Assembly: GCA_023438245.1 (NCBI GenBank)
Contig: JAEXRD010000036.1
Span: forward strand, 1 to 45,994
Reading direction: 5' to 3'
From: Pseudomonadota bacterium
Lineage (GTDB): Bacteria; Desulfobacterota; Desulfovibrionia; Desulfovibrionales; Desulfovibrionaceae
Length of the DNA stretch: 45,994 nt
The notes under the pieces were generated by a model. It searched no databases. It had not been told where the DNA came from and worked only from the letters and a program-made list of their open reading frames with translations. A program made the translations under genes and the position numbers. How positions within the stretch are numbered: the stretch's first letter is position 1; each line of letters starts with the position of its first letter. Shown piece by piece: positions 8,106 to 19,860 of this stretch.

Positions 8106-10496
8106 CTAAAAGGACTGCTTCATCAAGTCCGTGTCCGAGGTGGCGGCGGCGTCGCGGCCCACGTCGGTCTGGGTGGGCTGGGTGCCCTCCATGAACGGCA
8201 GGAAGTAGGCCTCCGGCGCGGCGTTGCCCTTGTTGTCCACGGCCTGGCTGTTCTCCACCCTGGCCCAGACGATGCCCTCCGGCGGCAGGAATTCCTCGGG
8301 CTGGTAGCGGTCCTCGATGGCCTTGCGGTACTCCAGCCAGATGGGCAGCGCGGTGCGCGCGCCGCTGCCGCCCCGGCCCATGGACTGCACCTGGTCGTAG
8401 CCCACGTACACGCCGGTGAGCAGGTAGGGCGTAAAGCCCATGAACCAGGCGTCCTGCTCGTTGTTGGTGGTGCCGGTCTTGCCCGCCAGGGGGCGGCCCA
8501 GCACCTTGGCCGCGCCGCCGGTGCCCACGTTGATGACTTCCTTGAGCATGCTGACCATGAGGAAGGCGTTCTGCGGGCTGATGGCCTCCACGTATTCCGG
8601 CTCGCTCTTGTACAGGGTCTCGCCCCAGGCGCTCTTGACCTGGAGCACCAGCCTGGGTTTGACGTAGCTGCCGCCGCGCGGGAAGGCGGTGTAGGCCTGG
8701 CACAGGTTCATCAGCGAAACGGCGGAGGAGCCCAGCGCGATGGACAGGTTCTCCGGCATTTCGCCCTCGATGCCCAGGGCCCGGGCGCGCTCCACCACGG
8801 CCTTGATGCCGATCTTCTGCGCCACGCGGATGGTGACCAGGTTGCGCGACTTGGCCAGCGCGGTGGAGAGCAGGGTGGGGCCGTAGAAGATGTCCTCGTA
8901 GTTCTCCGGCCGCCAGATGGTGCCCAGCTCCGCGTTGGCGAACACGATGGGCGCGTCCATGATGACGCTGGCCGGGGTGAACCCGTGGTCCAGCGCGGCG
9001 GAATAGACGATGGGCTTGAACGAGGAGCCGGGCTGGCGCTTGGCCTGGGTGGCGCGGTTGAACTGGCTCTTCTCGAAGCTGAACCCGCCTGCCAGGGCCA
9101 CCACCTCGCCGGAGTCGGGCTTCATGGACACGAGCGCGCCCTCGGGGCCGGGCTCGCGTTCCAGGTTGAGCGTGAAATGGGCGTTGCCCTTGGCCTCGCG
9201 CACGGTGGCCCAGACCACGTCGCCCTTCTTGAGCACGCGGGTGGGATCGCCGGGCACGGGGGCGGCGTCGCCGGTCAGGTTCTTGTTGGCGTTCCTGCAC
9301 CAGCTCATGCTGGAGGCGGGAATCTCGCCGGTGTAGGAGCCGAAGCGCACCTGGGCCTTGTCCTTGGCGGTGTCCACCACCAGCACGCGCAGCCAGGAGC
9401 CGGGGCGCACGATTTCCGTGCCCCGGCCCTCATCCAGGAAGCGCTGGAAGTCTTCGGGCTTGAGCCTTGTGGCCGGGCCTTCCCAGCCCTTCTGCTTGGC
9501 GAAGTCCGCCAGCCCGCGGCGCAGGGCGTTGTCCGCGGCGATCTGGTGGGGAATCTCGCAGGCGGTCTCCACCGTCATGCCGCCGGTGTAGACCTCCTCT
9601 TCGCCGTACTTGTCGATGAGGAAGCGGCGGACCTCCTCCAGGTAGTAGGCGCCCACCTTCCAGGAGTGGTCCTCCATGGCCTTGTACACCAGCTTCTGGT
9701 TCAGGGCCTGGTCGTGCTGCTCCTTGGTGATCCAGCCCTGGGAGAGCATCTGCTCCAGCACATACTTCTGGCGGGTCTTGGCGGCCTCGGGGTCGGCGTA
9801 GGGGTTGTAGCGGCTGGGGGCCTGGGGCAGCCCGGCCAGCAAGGCGCACTCGGCCAGGGTCAGGTCCTTCACGTGCTTGCCGAAGAACTCGCGCGCCGCG
9901 GCCTCCACGCCATAGGACTTGGAGCCCAGGAATATCTGGTTGAGGTAGATGGTGAGGATCTCGTCCTTGGTCAGGTAGTTTTCCAGCCGGTAGGCCAGCA
10001 GCGCCTCCTTGATCTTGCGCTGGAAGCTCTTTTCCGGGGTCAAGAGCAGGCGCTTGACCACCTGCTGGGTGATGGTGCTGCCGCCCTGCTTGATGCCTCC
10101 GGCCTTGAGGTTCATGAGCGTGGCGCGGAAGATGGCCAGGGGGTCGATGCCCTCGTGGCGGTAGAAGCCGCTGTCCTCCGCGGCCAGGAAGGCCTTGGGC
10201 AGCATGGGCGGCATCTCGCTTAAGCGCACCAGGAAGCGCTTTTCCTTGTAGAAATAGCCCAGCACCTTGCCGTCCTTGGAGAGCACGGTGGTGACCAGGG
10301 GCGGCTTGTAGTCGGTGATGTTGCGGAAGCCCGGCAGGTCGTAGGAGAGCACCCAGAAGGCCAGGGCGACCAGCAGCGCGCCGCCCAGCGGAACGGCGGC
10401 CAGGGCCCAGAGGAGCTTGCGCTTGAAGCGGCGGCGTAAGGACATGGAGGAACCCTTCCTGGCGGGTGATTTCTTGACGTTCTTCTTCGGGGGCAT
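8106..10496 (-). CDS. mrcA: Class A penicillin-binding protein 1A (transglycosylase/transpeptidase)
   Basis: This 796-residue bifunctional peptidoglycan synthase polymerises lipid II and cross-links stem peptides on the outer face of the inner membrane. It has a Lys/Arg-rich cytoplasmic tail (1-30), a single signal-anchor helix (~32-52), and a GT51 transglycosylase domain with AAEDSGFYRHEG (~107-118) and GGSTITQQVVKR. An OB-like insert typical of PBP1A follows (~330-440). The transpeptidase domain has SxxK in GSSFKP (Ser ~490), an SRN triad in AKSRNLVT and the KTGTTN motif. The start ATG directly abuts the TAG of the YkgJ-like gene (0 bp gap), so it is co-transcribed with kdsD-ykgJ. The C-terminus is a short Thr/Asp-rich tail. 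All catalytic motifs look intact. Confidence 0.96.
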   Translation of the reverse strand: MPPKKNVKKSPARKGSSMSLRRRFKRKLLWALAAVPLGGALLVALAFWVLSYDLPGFRNITDYKPPLVTTVLSKDGKVLGYFYKEKRFLVRLSEMPPMLPKAFLAAEDSGFYRHEGIDPLAIFRATLMNLKAGGIKQGGSTITQQVVKRLLLTPEKSFQRKIKEALLAYRLENYLTKDEILTIYLNQIFLGSKSYGVEAAAREFFGKHVKDLTLAECALLAGLPQAPSRYNPYADPEAAKTRQKYVLEQMLSQGWITKEQHDQALNQKLVYKAMEDHSWKVGAYYLEEVRRFLIDKYGEEEVYTGGMTVETACEIPHQIAADNALRRGLADFAKQKGWEGPATRLKPEDFQRFLDEGRGTEIVRPGSWLRVLVVDTAKDKAQVRFGSYTGEIPASSMSWCRNANKNLTGDAAPVPGDPTRVLKKGDVVWATVREAKGNAHFTLNLEREPGPEGALVSMKPDSGEVVALAGGFSFEKSQFNRATQAKRQPGSSFKPIVYSAALDHGFTPASVIMDAPIVFANAELGTIWRPENYEDIFYGPTLLSTALAKSRNLVTIRVAQKIGIKAVVERARALGIEGEMPENLSIALGSSAVSLMNLCQAYTAFPRGGSYVKPRLVLQVKSAWGETLYKSEPEYVEAISPQNAFLMVSMLKEVINVGTGGAAKVLGRPLAGKTGTTNNEQDAWFMGFTPYLLTGVYVGYDQVQSMGRGGSGARTALPIWLEYRKAIEDRYQPEEFLPPEGIVWARVENSQAVDNKGNAAPEAYFLPFMEGTQPTQTDVGRDAAATSDTDLMKQSF

Positions 10497-11054
10497 CTAG
10501 AGCCTCGGCAGTCCCCAGGCCTGGCGCAGGGCGGCGTACAGTTCGCGCGCCTCGCCCTCGCCCATGCCCAGGGCCTGGTACATTTGGCCCGGCCCGCGCC
10601 TCTCGCGCACGGCCTGGCAGTCCTGGAAATCGAAATACAGCACCGAGCCGCCGCGCACCCAGAAGGGGAACAGGCGGCAGTAGAGCGGGCGGGCCTGGCG
10701 CGGCAGCGCGCAACCCCCCGGTCCCAAAAGACGGCAGGACAGGCTGCCGGAGGCGTTGTCCACCACGGCCAGGCGGTCGTGGCGGCCCTCCGGCGGGAAC
10801 AGCGCGCGCACGGCGTCTTCCTCGCCGGGGAACAGGCGGCAGAGGTTGTCCAGAAATTCCATGGTGTTGTCCTGGGCCTGGAAATGCTCCGGCGCGGCCC
10901 CGGCCTCTTCCATGGCCCGGCGCTCCGTGGCCGAGAGGGGGAAGCAGTACTCCTCTCCCCCGCGGGCCAGCGAACAGCAGGTGGCGGAATGCTCGGCGCA
11001 GCGCGCGCACACGCCCGCGTCGCCGGTCACGGTCCTGGCCTCGTCCGGGGCCAT
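10497..11054 (-). CDS. YkgJ-family cysteine-cluster protein
   Basis: This 185-residue protein has the Cys pattern of the YkgJ/UPF0153 zinc- or iron-chelating family. An N-terminal CARC..CC group (C16, C19, C26, C27) is followed by a C-terminal group around SCRLLGPGGCALP and PLYCRLFPFW. The PxxCRxFPF-type motif is diagnostic. The metal and biochemical role are not established for the family. The ATG at 11054 starts 1 bp after the kdsD stop, and its own stop abuts the PBP1A start, so it sits tightly inside an envelope-related operon. The longer open frame upstream overlaps kdsD and was rejected. Confidence 0.85.
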   Translation of the reverse strand: MAPDEARTVTGDAGVCARCAEHSATCCSLARGGEEYCFPLSATERRAMEEAGAAPEHFQAQDNTMEFLDNLCRLFPGEEDAVRALFPPEGRHDRLAVVDNASGSLSCRLLGPGGCALPRQARPLYCRLFPFWVRGGSVLYFDFQDCQAVRERRGPGQMYQALGMGEGEARELYAALRQAWGLPRL

Positions 11055-11055
11055 G

Positions 11056-12102
11056 CTACTCCACCATTGCCGCTTGGGGCGCGAAGCGCACCCGGCCCTT
11101 GCCCAGCAGATCGTGCAGGTGCACCAGCCCGGCAAGCTCGCCATCCCGGCCCAGTACGGGCAGTACGGTGATCTGGCGGGCCTCCATGAGGTCCAGCACC
11201 TCGGCGGCGCTGGCCGTTGCGGGCACGCTGAGCGGGCTGCGGGTCATGAAGGCGGACACCGGGGCAGCGGGGCTGAAGCCGCTTTTCACCAGCATGCGGC
11301 GCACGTCGCCGTCGGTGAGCACGCCGGTGAGCCTGCCCGCGCCGCCGCCATCGACAACGGCCAGCAGGCCGTAGCCCCCGGCGCTCAGGGTCTCCAGCGC
11401 CCGGGCGAGCGGGGTGCTCTCCTCGGCCAGGGGCAGGTTGTCCGAGCGCATCAGGCAGGACACGGCCTGGGACAGCCGCGCGCCCAGCGCCCCGCCGGGG
11501 TGCACGCGCTTGAAGTCCTTCTTGCCGAAGTCCTTCATGCGCATGAGGCACACGGCCAGCGCGTCGCCCACGGCCAGGGCGGCGGTGGTGCTGGCGGTGG
11601 GGGCCAGGTTCAGCGGGCAGGCCTCGCGCGGGACGCGGGCCTCGATGACCACGTCGGAGAGCGCGGCCAGCGTGGAGCCGGGCTCGGCGGTGATGCACAC
11701 GATGGACGCGCCCAGGCTCTTCAGCGCCGGGAGCAGCGTGTTCAGTTCGTCGGTCTCGCCGCTGTTGGAAAGCGCCAGCACCACGTCCTCGGGCCGGATC
11801 ATGCCCAGGTCGCCGTGGGCGCCCTCCACCGGATGCAGGAAGAAGGCCGCGCTGCCCGTGCTGGAGAGCGTGGCCGCGATCTTGCGGCCCACCAGCCCGC
11901 TCTTGCCGATGCCCGTGACCACCACGCGGCCGGTGCAGGCCCCCAGCCGCGCCAGGGCCTCGGTGAAGCCCCCGTTCAGCTGGCCGCGCACGGCGCGCAG
12001 GCCCTCGATCTCGATGTCCAGGACCTCGCGCGCCAGTTCCAGCCAATGCTCCGAGGAATCCGGAGCCGGGGAGTCCGGCGTTGTGTCGTGGCAGTGGCTC
12101 AC
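11056..12102 (-). CDS. kdsD: D-arabinose 5-phosphate isomerase (KpsF/GutQ family)
   Basis: This enzyme converts ribulose 5-phosphate to arabinose 5-phosphate, the first committed step of Kdo synthesis for lipopolysaccharide. The 348 residues comprise an N-terminal SIS domain (~40-175) with VVVTGIGKSGLVGRKIAATL, the ALSNSGETDEL phosphosugar loop and the HPVEGAHGDLG segment, then two CBS domains (~215-340; GVLTDGDVRR and LVHLHDLL). The 348-residue length matches the two-CBS type. It begins 13 bp after purF and ends 1 bp before the YkgJ-like gene. A Kdo-pathway gene upstream of PBP1A gives this operon an envelope theme. Confidence 0.94.
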   Translation of the reverse strand: MSHCHDTTPDSPAPDSSEHWLELAREVLDIEIEGLRAVRGQLNGGFTEALARLGACTGRVVVTGIGKSGLVGRKIAATLSSTGSAAFFLHPVEGAHGDLGMIRPEDVVLALSNSGETDELNTLLPALKSLGASIVCITAEPGSTLAALSDVVIEARVPREACPLNLAPTASTTAALAVGDALAVCLMRMKDFGKKDFKRVHPGGALGARLSQAVSCLMRSDNLPLAEESTPLARALETLSAGGYGLLAVVDGGGAGRLTGVLTDGDVRRMLVKSGFSPAAPVSAFMTRSPLSVPATASAAEVLDLMEARQITVLPVLGRDGELAGLVHLHDLLGKGRVRFAPQAAMVE

Positions 12103-12115
12103 GTCCGCTCGCCTC

Positions 12116-13531
12116 CTAGCCCGTGACCTTGTTCTCGGCCTCCAGGCAGAGCTTGCCCTGGCCGCCGCACGGAGCGATGGGGTAGTTGCCGTCGAAGCAG
12201 GCCAGGCAGTGCGCGTCCTTCTCGCTCACGGAGTCCAGAAGCCCCGGGATGGAGAGGTAGTGCAGGCTGTCCAGCCCGATGAACCGCGCGATTTCGCTGA
12301 TCTTGTTGTTGGCGGCGATGAGCTCGCCCTTGCTGGAGAAGTCGATGCCGTAGAAGCAGGGGAAGCGGATGGCCGGGCAGGACACGCGCATGTGGATCTC
12401 TCGCGCGCCCAGCTCCCGCAGCTTCTTCACGCGGGTGCGGATGGTGGTGCCGCGCACGATGGAGTCTTCCACGATGAGGATGCGCTTGCCCTCGATCATG
12501 CTGCGCACGGGGTTGAGCTTGATGCGCACGCCGAAGTTGCGCATGTCCTGGCTGGGCTGGATGAAGGTGCGGCCCACGTAGTGGTTGCGGATCATGGCCA
12601 GCTCCAGCGGCAGGCCGGAGGCCTGGGAGTAGCCCACGGCGGCGTAGTTGCCGGAGTCCGGGAAGGGCATGACGAAGTCGGCGTCCACCGGGGCCTCGCG
12701 CGCCAGGGTGGCGCCCATGGCCTTGCGGCGCTCGTACACGCCCTCGTCGAACACCAGCGAGTCGGGCCGGGCGAAGTAGATGAGCTCGAAGATGCACTGG
12801 CGCTTGGGCACGGGCGGGGTGCCCTCCGGCATCAGCGGCATGGTGCTCATGCGGCCGTGCTCCACGATGATCATCTCGCCGGGCTCCACCTGGCGCATGT
12901 ATTCGGCCTCGATGAGGTCGAAGGCGCAGGTCTCGGAGGCGAAGACGTAGTTGTCGCCCAGGCGCCCGATGACCAGCGGGCGGATGCCGTGGGGGTCGCG
13001 CAGGGCGATGAGCTTGTTGTTGACCATGATGAGCAGCGAATAGGAGCCCTGCACGCGGGAGCAGGCCTTGCGGATGGCTTCCTCGATGGTGCTGCCGTTC
13101 ATGTGCTTGGCGATGAGGTGCACGAACACCTCGGTGTCCATGGTGGTCTGGAAGATGCGGCCCTCGTTTTCCAGCTCGCGCCGCAGCTCCAGGGTGTTCA
13201 CCAGGTTGCCGTTGTGGCCCACGGCGATGTGCATGTCCTTGAAGCGCACCAGGAAGGGCTGGGCGTTGCGGATCAGCGACACTCCGGTGGTGGAGTAGCG
13301 GATGTGGCCCACGGCGATGGTGCCCTTGAGCTCCTTGCCCAGGTGGCGTTCGTTGAACACCTCGTGCACCAGGCCCATGCCGCGCTGCTCGCGGATGCCA
13401 GCGCCGTCCCAGGTGACGATGCCTGCGGATTCCTGCCCGCGGTGCTGCAGGGCGTAGAGACCGAAATAGGCCATGCGCGCGGCCTCTGGGTGTCCGTAGA
13501 TGCCGAAGAGTCCGCAATATTCGCGTTTCAT
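12116..13531 (-). CDS. purF: Amidophosphoribosyltransferase (first step of de novo purine synthesis)
   Basis: PurF transfers the glutamine amide nitrogen to PRPP. This 471-residue protein has an N-terminal Ntn glutaminase with the nucleophile as Cys6 (MKREYCGLFGIYGH), implying a five-residue propeptide that is removed. ALQHRGQESAGI, GHIRYSTTG and GHNGNL follow. The phosphoribosyltransferase domain carries the PRPP loop ILIVEDSIVRGTTI. The Cys residues in the C-terminal third (SCPAIRFPC and HCLACFDG) fit the [4Fe-4S]-containing Bacillus-type enzyme rather than the cluster-free E. coli type. AGGAA precedes the start with a 9-nt spacing. It lies between carB and kdsD on the same strand. Confidence 0.97.
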   Translation of the reverse strand: MKREYCGLFGIYGHPEAARMAYFGLYALQHRGQESAGIVTWDGAGIREQRGMGLVHEVFNERHLGKELKGTIAVGHIRYSTTGVSLIRNAQPFLVRFKDMHIAVGHNGNLVNTLELRRELENEGRIFQTTMDTEVFVHLIAKHMNGSTIEEAIRKACSRVQGSYSLLIMVNNKLIALRDPHGIRPLVIGRLGDNYVFASETCAFDLIEAEYMRQVEPGEMIIVEHGRMSTMPLMPEGTPPVPKRQCIFELIYFARPDSLVFDEGVYERRKAMGATLAREAPVDADFVMPFPDSGNYAAVGYSQASGLPLELAMIRNHYVGRTFIQPSQDMRNFGVRIKLNPVRSMIEGKRILIVEDSIVRGTTIRTRVKKLRELGAREIHMRVSCPAIRFPCFYGIDFSSKGELIAANNKISEIARFIGLDSLHYLSIPGLLDSVSEKDAHCLACFDGNYPIAPCGGQGKLCLEAENKVTG

Positions 13532-13635
13532 GTCGTGTGGTTCCTGGGATTTCCCGGGGGCTGCCCTGGGAGTGTGCCCGGATCGGGGAAGTGGTGCCCG
13601 GCCCGGATTTTTGCCGTGTCCCTAAAAAGCGTGGG

Positions 13636-13659
13636 ACCGGGGACGCCGCCGCCCCCGGT
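13636..13659 (-). terminator. Possible carB terminator hairpin
   Basis: In the 159-bp carB-purF gap the minus strand has a 7-bp ACCGGGG/CCCCGGT stem with a G/C-rich loop, followed after 7 nt by CTTTTTA. The offset T-run makes termination uncertain. A smaller GGCGGA-GAA-TCCGCC hairpin lies right at the carB stop (13676-13690). Confidence 0.35.
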
Positions 13660-13690
13660 TCCTTTTCACCTTGCCTGGCGGATTCTCCGC

Positions 13691-16921
<3,231 letters not shown>

Positions 16922-16987
16922 TCGTGTCCGCCGCTTGAGGTTGGAAGTTGGCAATATCGGCCTTGCGCCGAAACGCAAGAGATGTAC

Positions 16988-17016
16988 GCGATAAGCATCG
17001 CACAGGCAAGTGGCAA
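16988..17016 (-). promoter_or_regulatory. Candidate carB promoter
   Basis: On the minus strand TTGCCA (17011-17016) and TATCGC (16988-16993) are spaced by 17 bp, about 67 bp upstream of the carB ATG. The -35 is good and the -10 weak. It lies in the divergent gap shared with the lipoprotein promoter. Confidence 0.3.
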
Positions 17017-17069
17017 GGGCGGGCGGGGGCCCGCACGCCGGGCGGGAGCGCCGGAATCCCTAGGGCGCA

Positions 17070-17098
17070 TTGACAGCGGTGCGGGGCGGGCGTATCAG
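17070..17098 (+). promoter_or_regulatory. Sigma70-type promoter for the small lipoprotein gene
   Basis: A perfect TTGACA (17070-17075) is followed after 17 bp by TATCAG (17093-17098). The predicted transcript start near 17105 gives a ~30-nt leader ending in GGAGG and the ATG at 17136. Confidence 0.55.
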
Positions 17099-17135
17099 GC
17101 GGTATAGGTGAAAAATGCGTAGTTTGGAGGTTGCC

Positions 17136-17648
17136 ATGCGCACTGTGTCCCAGCTCTCGGCCCTGCTGTCGACCCTGTTTGTCCTGGCCGTGCTGCTGCC
17201 CGGCTGCGCGGTGAAAAGTCCCGCCGAGGGCGCGGCGGTGCAGCGCGAGGTCCAGTTCCTGGACTCCTTCAGCTTCGACCGCAAGCTCTCGGCCTCCCTT
17301 TCCGCTGGCCAGGACCGCGTGGACGTGCTGTTTCCCGCGGCCATCACGCTGAACAACATCCCCGAGCGCATGGACAAGTGGCTCTCCAAGGTGGAGAAGT
17401 TCGGCGGCAGGGTGGAGATCCAGGCCGACACCACGGAACGGGGCTTCATCAGCGAGATCATCGGCTTTTTCGTGAAGGTGTATGAAATGGCCGAGGAGAG
17501 CCTGGTCTACGCCCCGGCCAAGGACTACGACGCGCTCATCACCTACAAGCCCGGCTCCGGCCTGGTGACGCGCCTGAGCTTCGTGCGCAAGGGCGCGGCG
17601 GCCTGTGCGGACAACGCCACGAGCGGAGCCCCGGCCAGCCCGAAATAG
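17136..17648 (+). CDS. Uncharacterised small lipoprotein
   Basis: The protein has 170 residues. The N-terminal signal sequence ends in a lipobox (LLPGC), so it is expected to be lipidated and membrane-anchored facing the periplasm. The mature part is mixed alpha/beta (FDRKLSASLSAGQDRVDVLFP, then TLNNIPERMDKWLSKVEKFGG and IGFFVKVYEMAEE) without motifs I recognise. I chose the ATG at 17136 over the one at 17115 because GGAGG lies 5 nt upstream of it and the signal peptide then has normal length. It is divergent from carB, has its own promoter and is followed by a terminator, so it is monocistronic. Confidence 0.75.
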   Translation: MRTVSQLSALLSTLFVLAVLLPGCAVKSPAEGAAVQREVQFLDSFSFDRKLSASLSAGQDRVDVLFPAAITLNNIPERMDKWLSKVEKFGGRVEIQADTTERGFISEIIGFFVKVYEMAEESLVYAPAKDYDALITYKPGSGLVTRLSFVRKGAAACADNATSGAPASPK

Positions 17649-17713
17649 ACCCTAAAGGACTTCGCGCGCCGTCCGATAAGACTGGCACGAGAGACAATCC
17701 CTTTTGGCCAGGT

Positions 17714-17755
17714 GGCCGCTCCGGAGCCGGGCTCCGGGGCGGCCTTGGTCTTTTT
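17714..17755 (+). terminator. Terminator of the small lipoprotein gene
   Basis: A 14-bp near-perfect stem (17714-17727 with 17731-17744, 3-nt loop) is followed by TTGGTCTTTTT. It lies between the lipoprotein gene and the convergent zinc-ribbon gene, so it mainly serves the plus strand. Confidence 0.7.
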
Positions 17756-17769
17756 GGGGCCCGCCGTGC

Positions 17770-17961
17770 CTACAGCTGCAGGAACATGGGGCTGTTGCAG
17801 CTGGGGCAGCATTCCTTGTCGCTGTGGAAGCCGCAGTTGGGGCAGGTGCGCTCCACCGGCGGCTTGGCGGGGTCGGGGGCGCCGCACATGCGGCAGTTCA
17901 CGAAGTCCGGGCTGTTCTCGGCCTTGCAGGCGGGGCAGGTCCACTTGGGCTGGTCGCTCAT
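17770..17961 (-). CDS. Small double zinc-ribbon protein
   Basis: The protein has 63 residues, nearly all of it two four-Cys zinc-ribbon modules: C9-x2-C12 / C23-x2-C26, resembling a RanBP2-type or rubredoxin-like knuckle, and C40-x2-C43 / C52-x2-C55. No other domain is present. It probably binds protein or nucleic acid with two structural zincs, or works as a small adaptor. I chose the ATG at 17961 because GGAGG lies 5 nt upstream. The longer in-frame extension has no Shine-Dalgarno and no Cys. Confidence 0.75.
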   Translation of the reverse strand: MSDQPKWTCPACKAENSPDFVNCRMCGAPDPAKPPVERTCPNCGFHSDKECCPSCNSPMFLQL

Positions 17962-18045
17962 GGCGTCCTCCTCTGGCTTTCGTGCAGGGAAAATCCCCAG
18001 TACGTCATATCTATGCCGCGCCGGGGGAGGACGCAAGGGGGGGCG

Positions 18046-19197
18046 CTACAGCAGCAGCACGCCCAGGCCCACGCCCGCCAGCACCACCCAGGGCGGGTCC
18101 ACCTTGCGGTGCAGGGCGATGGTGGCCCCCAGGAACAGCAGGGCCTTGGCGGGCGACCAGTCCATGCCGCGCGCCAGCTGGATGCCCACGGCCAGGATGA
18201 GCCCGCCGAGGGTGGAGAGCACGCCGGAGAGCGCCCGGCGGAAGGGCTGCCAGCCGAGCAGCCGCCCGGCCACGGGCACGGTGAACATGAGCATGAAGAA
18301 CGACGGGGTGAAGATCCAGGCCCCGCCCGTCACCGCGCCCACCAGCCCGGCGATGTGGTAGCCCACGAAGCAGGCCCCGAGCATGAACGGCCCGGGCGTC
18401 ACCTGGGCCAGGGCCATGCCGTCCATGAAGGTCTCCGCGCTCATCCAGCGGTGCAGCTCCACTGTCTCGTGGTACAGCGCCGGGAACACGCCGTAGCCGC
18501 CGAAGGCCAGCAGGTCGGCCTTGGCCATGGACAGCGACAGCGTGAACAGCGTGGGCTGCCAGGCGAAGGTTGCCGCCAGCCAGCCGAGGCAGAGCAGGGC
18601 CAGGAAGCCCACCCCGCGCATGGACACCGGCGTCGCCGGCAGGCTCACGGGCGGGGCGGTCTCGTCGGCGAACGCCAGCGGCCCCAAAAGCGCCGCGCCG
18701 CCGATGATCCAGGCCGGGCCGATCCCGGCCAGGAACAGCCCGCAGGCGACCATGGTCAGCAGGATGCGCCGGGGGCCGGTGGCGTACTTGCGCCAGAAGT
18801 CGTGCACGGCCAACAGGATGATGCCCAGCACCACCGCCGAGAGTCCGGACATGGCCGACTGCGTGAAGGTGAAGCCCTGCCCGGCGGTGTACAGGGCCGA
18901 GAGCCCGGTGATGAGCAGCGTGGCGGGCGTGGCGAAGCCCAGGAACCCGGCCACCGCGCCGGGCAGCCCGCGCAGGATCAGCCCGGTGTAGGCCGCCAGC
19001 TGCATCAGCGTGCCGCCGGGGATGGTCTGGCACAGCGACAGCCCGATCTTGAAGGTCTCCGGCGTGAGCCAGCCGCGCCTGAGGATGTTGTCGCGCATCA
19101 GCGGCATCATGGCCGGGCCGCCGTAGGCCGTCATGCCCACGCGGAAAAAGCAGCGGAAGATCTCCAGCAGGCTGGGGGGCTGGGCGGGCGCGGCCAT
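18046..19197 (-). CDS. Chromate transporter (CHR family, two-domain ChrA type)
   Basis: This 383-residue membrane protein has two homologous halves of about 190 residues. The first half has VGMTAYGGPAMMPLM and CQTIPGGTLMQLAAYTGL, and the second has AFGGYGVFPALYHETVE and LAQVTPGPFMLGACFVGY. These paired FGG / PGP(G) motifs define the CHR family, whose members export chromate, although many have no proven chromate role. The start is the ATG at 19197. A TTG two codons upstream lacks room for a Shine-Dalgarno. It lies 10 bp downstream of the YhcH-like gene on the same strand, an association whose meaning is unclear. I give no gene symbol because function beyond family is unproven. Confidence 0.88.
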   Translation of the reverse strand: MAAPAQPPSLLEIFRCFFRVGMTAYGGPAMMPLMRDNILRRGWLTPETFKIGLSLCQTIPGGTLMQLAAYTGLILRGLPGAVAGFLGFATPATLLITGLSALYTAGQGFTFTQSAMSGLSAVVLGIILLAVHDFWRKYATGPRRILLTMVACGLFLAGIGPAWIIGGAALLGPLAFADETAPPVSLPATPVSMRGVGFLALLCLGWLAATFAWQPTLFTLSLSMAKADLLAFGGYGVFPALYHETVELHRWMSAETFMDGMALAQVTPGPFMLGACFVGYHIAGLVGAVTGGAWIFTPSFFMLMFTVPVAGRLLGWQPFRRALSGVLSTLGGLILAVGIQLARGMDWSPAKALLFLGATIALHRKVDPPWVVLAGVGLGVLLL

Positions 19198-19207
19198 GGG
19201 CAAAGCC

Positions 19208-19678
19208 TCAGGGCCGGAGCAGCGAGGCGCGCACCTTGGCCACGGCCTTGAGCCGCGCCGCGGGGAAGGGCTCGGTCTTGCCCTGGGTCAGGTGCGCGTC
19301 CTGCGGAAAATAGGCCGCGAACATGCCCGGGGAGAGCGTGAACAGGGCGCCAAAGCGGTCCGGGTGGTGGTAGTCGGCGGCGTCGCGCTCCGGGTCGTAG
19401 GGCGTCTTTTCCTCGATCTCCGCCAGGCTGAAGCGGCCCTGCACCTCCGGCCCGGTGAGCGCCACGTGGATGTCCACGTAGTCGCGATGGGCCTCCAGCA
19501 CGGTGTCCAGCAGGTTCTTGGTCTCGAACTCGAAGACGTTGACGAACACGTCGCGCCCAAGCACCTCGTGCTGGCCGGGCTTGGCGTCCGCCCCCAGGGA
19601 GAGCAGGAATTCGAAGGCCGCGCGCCAGGCCGGGGAGGAGGAGTACAGGGTCCAGTTGTCCAGCGAATCGAGGATCAT
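19208..19678 (-). CDS. YhcH/YjgK/YiaL-family protein
   Basis: This 156-residue protein has the YhcH/DUF386 cupin-like fold. The pattern RDVFVNVFEFETK, HRDYVDIHVALTG, then PERDAADYHHPDR and a late FPQDAHLT is typical. The conserved Glu/His set (E-H near 83-85, H92, H~135) forms the metal/anomeric-sugar site in relatives. Family members are linked to sialic-acid or other sugar catabolism and are proposed anomerases, but no sugar genes lie nearby. A 181-bp gap carrying the ech terminator separates it from echF. Confidence 0.85.
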   Translation of the reverse strand: MILDSLDNWTLYSSSPAWRAAFEFLLSLGADAKPGQHEVLGRDVFVNVFEFETKNLLDTVLEAHRDYVDIHVALTGPEVQGRFSLAEIEEKTPYDPERDAADYHHPDRFGALFTLSPGMFAAYFPQDAHLTQGKTEPFPAARLKAVAKVRASLLRP

Positions 19679-19790
19679 GGGGCCTCCGGTGTGAAGGGTG
19701 TGGCGCCCGCGCGGGCATCTCCCCCCGGTCTGTAGGAGTCCGGCGCGGCCGCGTCAAGGCGGGGTGAACGCCCGCGCCGCGTTCCGGGCG

Positions 19791-19835
19791 AAAAAAGGCC
19801 GCGCCCGCCAGGCTGCTGTAGCCTGGCGGGCGCGG
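19791..19835 (-). terminator. Strong Rho-independent terminator of the ech operon
   Basis: A perfect 15-bp G/C-rich stem (19799-19813 with 19821-19835, 7-nt loop) is followed on the minus strand by CCTTTTTT (19791-19798). It lies 25 bp after the echF stop, exactly where the operon should end. Confidence 0.9.
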
Positions 19836-19860
19836 TGTTTCGGTCGGCTCGGGCCGGTCC

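Noticed and set aside
17683..17689. TGGCACG on the plus strand as a sigma54 promoter
   Set aside because: No TTGC-like element at the required distance, and no gene starts downstream on that strand.
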